Of a stretch of DNA of 64,000 bases, positions 36,334 through 43,138 are shown one piece after another. Source of the DNA: Lachnospiraceae bacterium (lineage in GTDB: Bacteria; Bacillota; Clostridia; Lachnospirales; Lachnospiraceae); contig CABJAM010000004.1 of assembly GCA_902363555.1 (NCBI GenBank), positions 65,778 to 129,777 of the forward strand, read 5' to 3'. A program made the translations under genes and the position numbers. The notes beneath the pieces were generated by a model. The model saw only the letters and a list, made by a program, of their open reading frames with translations, searched no databases and had not been told where the DNA came from. Position 1 is the stretch's first letter; each line of letters begins with the position of its first letter.

Positions 36334-37014
36334 CTATTCGCTAAGAGCTCCTTTGTTCCTGAGTGCTTCCTTTAGGGCGATGGCGCCATAGCGGGGGCTG
36401 GAAACCGCCGGTTTTTTACAGGCGTCCGTAATGAGCTGTTCGCAGTAGGCCATGGAGCCCTGGCACAATAAGATAACATCCACGTCCGCACAGATTTCCA
36501 GTGCCTTCCCAACCAAAAGATTTTTAAACTGCTCCTGGTCGAGACCAAAGGCTTCCACCAGACCATCTACAAGAGTGACCTGACGGCCCATTTCCCGGGC
36601 AACGCGGCGGATGGTGTTTTTTGTAGGCTCCAGAGTTGTGGGCAGCGTAGCCAGAACACCGATACGGCTGCCTTTGCGTACCGCATCACGGCACATTTCT
36701 TCGTCAATGCGGACAATGGGAACGCCGATGAAGCGGGCCACATCCTGGGCACAGTCAGCAACCTCACCTACAGAGGAGCAGATATTTAACACGGCATCGG
36801 CACCATCCTGTGCGGCGGCTAAAAACATGGTAATGAGACGGGATGCCGCGTTGCATGTAACATAACCGTTTTCGCGGACCTCTGCCAAGATGGATGGATC
36901 GGTGTATGTGAGCATATGTACATCCTCGCCCAACTGTTTTTTTACTTCCTGCTCCACCAGCTCGATCAGCTCTGGTGTCGTACTCGTGTAGACTAATCCT
37001 ACGTTTGTCATCAT
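36334..37014 (-). CDS. Aspartate/glutamate racemase family protein
   Basis: A 226-residue protein of the Asp/Glu/hydantoin racemase superfamily. The two catalytic cysteines are expected in NICSSVGE (near residue 79) and LLCQGSMAYCE (near residue 185). AGGAGG precedes two consecutive ATGs; the first is used here. It is the first gene of the minus-strand operon. Members also include maleate isomerase and arylmalonate decarboxylase, so a decarboxylase or isomerase of a sugar-acid intermediate is as plausible as amino acid racemisation. Confidence 0.85.
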   Translation of the reverse strand: MMTNVGLVYTSTTPELIELVEQEVKKQLGEDVHMLTYTDPSILAEVRENGYVTCNAASRLITMFLAAAQDGADAVLNICSSVGEVADCAQDVARFIGVPIVRIDEEMCRDAVRKGSRIGVLATLPTTLEPTKNTIRRVAREMGRQVTLVDGLVEAFGLDQEQFKNLLVGKALEICADVDVILLCQGSMAYCEQLITDACKKPAVSSPRYGAIALKEALRNKGALSE

Positions 37015-37063
37015 AAAAACCTCCTGTATTTGCTGATAATTGAGTTACTGCGAGTGATTCATA

Positions 37064-37204
37064 CAGCCAGAAACGAAACTTACAGTACTGAATATTTTGC
37101 CAGTCTACAAGGCGGAGGAAGGAAGCGGAGTGGCCCCCTCCGCTGACTGACGACAACGCGGCAGATGGCAAAATAGGCAGTGCTGTCAGTTTCGCTTCTG
37201 GCTG
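37064..37204. repeat. 141-bp palindromic element, fuller copy of the leader-adjacent repeat
   Basis: CAGCCAGAAACGAAACT at 37064 pairs with AGTTTCGCTTCTGGCTG ending 37204, and the stem continues through TATTTTGCCA (to 37102) with TGGCAAAATA. An inner hairpin (AGCGGAG with CTCCGCT) fills the centre. Its 3' half matches 17397-17476. It sits upstream of the racemase operon. Confidence 0.7.
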
Positions 37205-37609
37205 GATGGAGCATTGGAGCGTGTTGATGGCGGAATTTGATTTAAAAACACTCTCCAGCACAGCTTTTACAGCCATTGATTTGGCAGTAACATGATAAAA
37301 TATATGTCTACATTAATAATGTCACAAAGTGGAAGTGGAGTAAAGTAGAAGAAAATTTGTTTTTTGTCAGGAAAATTTACTTTGGAGTTGTAAAAGATAT
37401 GAAATGTTATGTACTGAACATGAAACGGTGGAAGACTTTGGGTCTGGTGTTGGTACGGGATATATTGATTTTGGATTTTAAATTGAATAATAATAATATC
37501 TGGCAGGAATTTCTGGGCTTGGAGAGTATGATAATGATAGAACAGACTAAATTTGTTATTAAGATATTCATAAGGCCTAAGCGATGATGATTATAGGTGC
37601 GATGCGGAA
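37205..37609. other. Intergenic stretch without recognisable genes
   Basis: AT-rich sequence between the palindromic element and the decayed CRISPR leader. A small hairpin (TGGAGCGTGTT with AACACTCTCCA) lies at about 37214-37257. A 76-codon reading frame at 37357-37587 has no ribosome site or family resemblance. Confidence 0.5.
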
Positions 37610-37764
37610 GTGAACATGAAATTGGAAGGGGCGCACTAGAAAATTGTAATAAAACTAGAGTGTTTGGCAGACGATAATGTATTTTTGTAGTTGCATTTTG
37701 AGGTAAATTTGTGTAGAATGGTAAAAGATGAGGTAAAATAGATGCATAAATTGTGATTTTTGCC
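37610..37764 (+). promoter_or_regulatory. Decayed CRISPR leader
   Basis: Retains AAGTGAACATGAAAT as in the other leaders, and TTGCAT (37691-37696) plus TAGAAT (37714-37719) with the same 17-base spacing. The inverted repeat at its start is eroded. The -10 is 46 bases from the first degenerate repeat. Confidence 0.65.
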
Positions 37765-37941
37765 GTCGATCCCTTTACGGGGGCGTGGATTGAAAACAAG
37801 GCCCCAAATTTAAGCTTGCTATGTATCCGACGTCACTCCCTTTGCGGGGGGGGGATTGAAACAATACATTCCGTTTTCGGATTTAAAGGAATATTCTTTA
37901 AGCTGCGTGTCGTTCCCTATTTGGGAGAAATCTATTGATAC
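37765..37941 (+). CRISPR. Decayed mini-array, three degenerate repeats
   Basis: Repeat-like units start at 37765 (GTCGATCCCTTTACGG, ending GATTGAAAAC), 37832 (GTCACTCCCTTTGCGG, ending GATTGAAAC) and 37909 (GTCGTTCCCTATTTGGG, ending ATTGATAC). Spacers are about 35 and 46 bases. Each unit has several substitutions and mismatched hairpin arms, so this is probably a dead third array. The leader of array 2 begins right behind it. Confidence 0.75.
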
Positions 37942-37954
37942 TGAATGTTCTTAA

Positions 37955-38135
37955 TGATAGAAAGTGCGAATCTAAAGTGAACATAAAATTCCTGAGGGAT
38001 TCGCACCTGAATATTTGTATAAAATAGAGAAATTTGTAGGTGATTTTCTTTTTTACTGTTGTGTTTTTCAGTAGGAATGTGTAGAATAGTATAAGAAAAG
38101 GACAAATTAAGGAAAGAAAATTGTGCCCTTTTGCT
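37955..38135 (+). promoter_or_regulatory. CRISPR array 2 leader with promoter
   Basis: Contains the inverted repeat GTGCGAATC (37964-37972) with GATTCGCAC (37998-38006), then TTGTGT (38059-38064) and TAGAAT (38082-38087) at 17-base spacing, 49 bases before the first repeat. Apart from substitutions it parallels the array 1 leader throughout. Confidence 0.8.
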
Positions 38136-41039
38136 GTCGCTCCTTCGCGGGAGCGTGGATTGAAACACTTGGTTATCGACAAAAAGGTTGCCGAATGGAA
38201 CGTCGCTCCTTCGCGGGAGCGTGGATTGAAACACGTAAGCAGCAGCAGGTGTTGACGTGGTGGATGTCGCTCCTTCGCGGGAGCGTGGATTGAAACATTC
38301 CGGATGGTATTTTGGTCCACCAAAAACCGAGTCGCTCCTTCGCGGGAGCGTGGATTGAAACTGCCGATCGTCTTATGTGTTCCCATAAATTCACCGTCGC
38401 TCCTTCGCGGGAGCGTGGATTGAAACAAGAAACAACTGCTGATCACCGGAACGATCTGCACGTCGCTCCTTCGCGGGAGCGTGGATTGAAACCGCAAATA
38501 TTACAGCGAACAGCCCAGAGTGGAGGTTGTCGCTCCTTCGCGGGAGCGTGGATTGAAACACTGTTCGCATGAGTGCAATTTAAATGCCGATGAGTCGCTC
38601 CTTCGCGGGAGCGTGGATTGAAACTGTCATTTCAGCATCAGCTATTTTGGATTCAAGTCGTCGCTCCTTCGCGGGAGCGTGGATTGAAACAGGCAGCGGC
38701 ATCCAAGCAATCACTCTGTTCCAGGTCGCTCCTTCGCGGGAGCGTGGATTGAAACATGGAAAAATACGCGAGCTCTGAAGACACATCCGGTCGCTCCTTC
38801 GCGGGAGCGTGGATTGAAACTGCCGTGGAGGAGATTATGAAGTATGTTGCAGGTATGTCGCTCCTTCGCGGGAGCGTGGATTGAAACAGATATCCAGTAC
38901 ATCTATCGATCCAGTTGACCGTCGCTCCTTCGCGGGAGCGTGGATTGAAACTTCAAATGAACTCTGACGGTACAGTTCAGAGGTGGGTCGCTCCTTCGCG
39001 GGAGCGTGGATTGAAACTATCTTTTTTATAAGCATACTCGGGAACTATCTCGTCGCTCCTTCGCGGGAGCGTGGATTGAAACACTGGTAATTTCAGGCTT
39101 GGTAAATGATAACTTGTCGCTCCTTCGCGGGAGCGTGGATTGAAACTCCGCAACCGGTCGGCAGGACCAGCAGCGTCTTATCGTCGCTCCTTCGCGGGAG
39201 CGTGGATTGAAACATTAATGGCATCGATAATATTTTTTGCTGTGGTGTCGCTCCTTCGCGGGAGCGTGGATTGAAACACTAAGGCTGCGGAGAAGTTTTT
39301 GAAGGAAAATCCGTCGCTCCTTCGCGGGAGCGTGGATTGAAACCAGCGTTTTGACCGGCCAACCATGCTGCATAAGCCGTCGCTCCTTCGCGGGAGCCTG
39401 GATTGAAACCGTATTACAACACGTTTTACCCCCGTTTCCATCGTCGCTCCTTCGCGGGAGCGTGGATTGAAACTTCATTCTATTTTCCTTTCCGCCCCAG
39501 CCCATTCCGTCGCTCCTTCGCGGGAGCGTGGATTGAAACAATGACAAAGTTGGTCTGCTCCCGGAGCTTTTTGTCGCTCCTTCGCGGGAGCGTGGATTGA
39601 AACATAAATGCTTTTGAAATGAAAGGTGGAAAAATAGAAGTCGCTCCTTCGCGGGAGCGTGGATTGAAACGACTTTAAGATACCGCTTTTTAAAGTCGAT
39701 GTCGTCGCTCCTTCGCGGGAGCGTGGATTGAAACTATCGGTATTGAGATGCGGCCTTACAATGACCGGGTCGCTCCTTCGCGGGAGCGTGGATTGAAACC
39801 TGCGACATCCCGCCCTCATCATGGGCAATCCGGAGTCGCTCCTTCGCGGGAGCGTGGATTGAAACATCCGGAAGGATTGGGTTATCTAAAACCTTTGTGG
39901 TCGCTCCTTCGCGGGAGCGTGGATTGAAACATAATTGTACAAAAAAGCATTGGCCAGCCAGTCTAGTCGCTCCTTCGCGGGAGCGTGGATTGAAACAGTT
40001 TAACAACGGAAGCATTGGCGGCATTTCGCCGTCGCTCCTTCGCGGGAGCGTGGATTGAAACTTGAGCGCAGCGAGGTGGAAAATGACCTCTATATGGTCG
40101 CTCCTTCGCGGGAGCGTGGATTGAAACAACACAAAAGGATTATTCAGAAGATGATGACCAGTCGCTCCTTCGCGGGAGCGTGGATTGAAACATGGAAGCC
40201 AAAAATAATGAGCGTATGGATATAGTCGCTCCTTCGCGGGAGCGTGGATTGAAACGGTTATTGTATTTAAACAAACGGATGGCGATACCTAGTCGCTCCT
40301 TCGCGGGAGCGTGGATTGAAACTGCTGACCGGCAACGCTTGTCCGTAAACATGTGGTGTCGCTCCTTCGCGGGAGCGTGGATTGAAACTCCTCACTTAAT
40401 TTTCTGGCTTTCTTCAACCAATGTCGCTCCTTCGCGGGAGCGTGGATTGAAACCAGTGCCCGTTGTACCTGCGTCTGCTTATATAGGTCGCTCCTTGGCG
40501 GGAGCGTGGATTGAAACGTTGTAATTGCGGATTCGGGCACCTTTGATACTCGTCGCTCCTTCGCGGGAGCGTGGATTGAAACTGTTCTTTTTCCGTCATC
40601 TGCATAAACTCCACAGGTCGCTCCTTCGCGGGAGCGTGGATTGAAACCGGACCTGGGCGTTGACCCGGAAAAGGTGGAGAACAGTCGCTCCTTCGCAGGA
40701 GCGTGGATTGAAACAATCTCTGTAGTTGTACCATTGATTACGTCATTGGTCGCTCCTTCGCAGGAGCGTGGATTGAAACGTCCAGTGCATGGAACAATAT
40801 AAAATCATCCCTTAGTCGCTCCTTCGCGGGAGCGTGGATTGAAACCCGGTGATGGTTGTCAAGGGCTTGCAAATTTTTGTCGCTCCTTCGTGGGAGCGTG
40901 GATTGAAACTTGTATCCATGTTCCAAACATAATTCTCAATAAAGTCGCTCCTTCGCGGGAGCGTACATTGAGACTCCACTCATCTAACAAGGAGCGGCAG
41001 CGATTGCAGTCACTCCTTGTCGAAATCGCAGATTGTAAC
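38136..41039 (+). CRISPR. Type I-C CRISPR array 2, 45 repeats and 44 spacers
   Basis: Repeats are 31 bases and identical to array 1 except CTTCGCGGG in place of CTTCACGGG; both forms keep the hairpin arms. Spacers are about 32-36 bases. Single-base variants occur at 39379, 40487, 40684, 40749 and 40879. The last two units (40944 and 41009) are strongly degenerate, marking the distal end. It lies 6 kb downstream of cas2, same orientation as array 1 and the cas genes, and should use the same Cas5c and Cascade. No spacer shared with array 1 was noticed by eye. Confidence 0.98.
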
Positions 41040-41171
41040 CTGTAGACGCCCTAACAGACACCCACGAAGTTCCGAAACCACAGTACAGAGGACGGATGGC
41101 AAACTTCCAGCGTGTTGTTTACCCAAAGAAGCAACATTCAATGCCCATATCCCTATCCGTAAAACAGGAAA

Positions 41172-41225
41172 ATCATAGATGGAAATTATTCACGCCCCGT
41201 GCCCCTGCGTAAAATCATAGATGGA
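41172..41225. repeat. Short direct repeat after array 2
   Basis: AAAATCATAGATGGAAAT occurs twice, 36 bases apart. It is not a CRISPR repeat. The 41040-41260 stretch holds nothing else I recognise. Confidence 0.45.
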
Positions 41226-41261
41226 AATCCCCCTCTCCCCTCGCCCGTGCGCATTTTCATA

Positions 41262-41290
41262 TTGTTGTATCCCATTAAAAATGATATAAT
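41262..41290 (+). promoter_or_regulatory. Promoter upstream of the AraC regulator
   Basis: TTGTTG at 41262-41267 and TATAAT at 41285-41290 with exactly 17 bases between. Transcription from here would read through two structured segments before the AraC gene. Confidence 0.65.
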
Positions 41291-41304
41291 AGAAACACTT
41301 AGCG

Positions 41305-41366
41305 AGGCCCATTCGGTCCTGATGAGAATATATAATATATATCTGATCACCCGAAACGGGCCTTTT
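41305..41366 (+). terminator. Long hairpin with T-run just after the promoter
   Basis: AGGCCC (41305-41310) pairs with GGGCCT (41358-41363), continuing inward via TTCGG with CCGAA, TGAT with ATCA and an AT-rich top. TTTTC follows. Its position a few bases after the expected transcription start suggests an attenuator or a short stable RNA. Confidence 0.5.
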
Positions 41367-41372
41367 CAAAAG

Positions 41373-41528
41373 CTAGTGCCTCCCGGCGTAAATGCGCCGT
41401 GTTATAGCACCCGCTATCTACGCTATGAGCACTAGTCGTAGGGGCCACTACGCCGTCGCTTCGTGGACGCACACCTGACGCAGATATCAGGCACTATAGC
41501 ACGACGTATTTACGCCGGAAGGCACTAG
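41373..41528. repeat. 156-bp element with 36-bp terminal inverted repeats
   Basis: CTAGTGCCTCCCGGCGTAAA at 41373 is complementary to the segment ending GGCACTAG at 41528, over about 36 bp with few mismatches. The centre contains smaller stems (CCTGA with TCAGG). It resembles a miniature inverted-repeat element inserted in the leader of the AraC gene. Confidence 0.65.
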
Positions 41529-41548
41529 TTATGTAAAGGTGGGAGCTT

Positions 41549-42556
41549 ATGGATTTGGATCAGGTGGATGCATTTTTACGCATGTATTCCCGGAAGGAAC
41601 GGCTGGTGATGCAGGGCGGAAGCGTTGGGCCGAGGGAGCAGGCGGAGTATTCCCATTTTCAGGAAGGGGAGGACCGGGGGAGCCGGACGTATGTTTTTGA
41701 GGATGAGTACTTTTTAAAGAGCGGAGAGCTGATGGGGCTTTACCGCCAGGACAGGTATTCGCCGGTGTATGCCCATCGCCATAATTACGTGGAGCTGTGT
41801 TATGTATGGTCAGGCCGGAGCCGGCAGGTGATCTGCGGAGAAAGTGTAAAACTGGGTCGGGGGGCGCTGTGCATTTTTGATATGGCGGCCAGCCATACGA
41901 TTGCGGCGGCGGGGGAGGATGATATTTTGATTAATGTCCTCATGCGCCCGGAATTTTTTGATAAGTTGTTGGAACGGCGGATTGCAGGCGATGGTATTTT
42001 AATGGAATTTTTGACAGCCGCTGTGCGTGCCCGGCAGCAGCAGGCTCATTTTCTGTGTTTTGAGACCGAGAGCAACCCGCAGATACGGTGGCTGATCCAG
42101 CTTTTGATACGGGAGTATTTTTCGGATTATCCCGGAAAGGAGCAGATGCTGGAAAATTATATAGCGTCGCTGTTTACGGAATTGTTCCGCATGTACGATC
42201 GGGATAACCACTGTCAGGATGTGGCGGATCGCCAGCGAAAGCAGCTTCTGGATATTCTGACATATATCGAGAGGAATTTTGAACAGTGTACGGTGCAGAC
42301 GGCGGCCTCAGAATTTGGACTTTCGCCAAAGTATTTGACGATGCTGCTGAAAAAACGGACCGGACGGAGCTTTGTGGAGCACGTTCAGGAGCAGAAATTT
42401 GCAAAAGCGCGCCGGCTGCTGGCCAATACAGATTTGTCGGTGGCGCGTATTGTGGAACTGTGCGGTTACAGTAATGAGCATTTTTTCTATGAGAAATTTA
42501 AGCAGTCCGCGGGGATGACTCCGGGAAAATACCGGGAACAGTTTCTAAAGGGCTGA
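41549..42556 (+). CDS. AraC-family transcriptional regulator with cupin domain
   Basis: Sugar-responsive regulator of 335 residues. The N-terminal cupin domain (YAHRHNYVELCYVWSG, about residues 75-150) should bind the effector. The C-terminal 100 residues carry two helix-turn-helices (TAASEFGLSPKYLTMLLKK and ELCGYSNEHFFYEKFKQ, ending TPGKYRE). GGTGGGAG precedes the ATG. It directly precedes an alpha-L-rhamnosidase gene and probably controls it. Confidence 0.9.
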   Translation: MDLDQVDAFLRMYSRKERLVMQGGSVGPREQAEYSHFQEGEDRGSRTYVFEDEYFLKSGELMGLYRQDRYSPVYAHRHNYVELCYVWSGRSRQVICGESVKLGRGALCIFDMAASHTIAAAGEDDILINVLMRPEFFDKLLERRIAGDGILMEFLTAAVRARQQQAHFLCFETESNPQIRWLIQLLIREYFSDYPGKEQMLENYIASLFTELFRMYDRDNHCQDVADRQRKQLLDILTYIERNFEQCTVQTAASEFGLSPKYLTMLLKKRTGRSFVEHVQEQKFAKARRLLANTDLSVARIVELCGYSNEHFFYEKFKQSAGMTPGKYREQFLKG

Positions 42557-42700
42557 AAACATAACAGTTCAGACAGGCTGAACTGTTACGCATATGGCCA
42601 TTTAAAATCGCTGCGCGATGGGCTATATGTCCGTGAAATTCACGTTTAGTACGGTCTGCGCAGTAAATGCGCAGACCTGTTTGAACTGTTACCTGAAAAC
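42553..42700. mobile_element. Composite palindromic element, copy 1, with flanking direct repeats
   Basis: The element at 42561-42692 holds four consecutive hairpins: TAACAGTTCAG/CTGAACTGTTA, CATATGGCCAT with GATGGGCTATATG, CGTGAA/TTCACG, and GGTCTGCGCA/TGCGCAGACC. It ends in another AACTGTTAC. CTGAAAAC occurs on both sides (42553-42560 and 42693-42700), like a target-site duplication. An inverted-orientation relative lies at 49171-49292. No coding capacity. Confidence 0.65.
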
Positions 42701-42901
42701 CTAATAAAAATTTTATAAGCAGTTCTATAAGTAATGAAAAATTAGTCGCATAAGAATTTTTGAGAAGCTGAAATTTGGACAGTAATATGGGAAAATGAGC
42801 CATTGAATCCATAGATTATATCAGGTATGTTATAAACAGGAACGGCTCAAGAGCCGATTGCTTTTATTGATTGCGGCCATTGTTTAATTCTCGTACAGTT
42901 T

Positions 42902-43098
42902 TGTATAAATTTCTCGGCAATGAGTATTCGCTATCCACGTCAGAAACGTCTGCAAGTCTGGCTGTAGAGCCAGCAAGGCGATTTCACCGGCCAGCAAGAC
43001 GACTTCGCTGGCGGCCGTAAGGTCCGCCACGTACTCGCTTTTTGGACGTGCTTCTGTTACGGATATCAAGCAGTTTATTACCGAAGAATTTATGCAAA
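42902..43098. repeat. Imperfect 197-bp palindrome upstream of the rhamnosidase
   Basis: GTATAAATTTCTCGGCAAT at about 42902 and the segment ending at 43098 are complementary over about 50 bp with scattered mismatches. Smaller stems (CTGGCTGTAGAGCCAG) fill the middle. It occupies most of the gap before the GH78 gene. No relation to the other long palindromes was seen. Confidence 0.5.
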
Positions 43099-43138
43099 TC
43101 ATTAATGGCCGCTGCATATGAATGATGGAGGGATTGCA

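Noticed and set aside
37357..37587. 76-codon frame upstream of the decayed array.
   Set aside because: No ribosome site, AT-driven composition and no recognisable family.
17665..41039. Self-targeting spacers against genes in this window.
   Set aside because: No match was noticed by eye; a full search of 86 spacers against the genome and phage databases was not possible here.
41318..41357. CTGATGAG followed by CGAAAC, the core strings of a hammerhead ribozyme, between GGCCC and GGGCC.
   Set aside because: The segment after CTGATGA cannot form a proper stem II against CGAAAC, and stem I has no room. The whole region folds better as one long hairpin.
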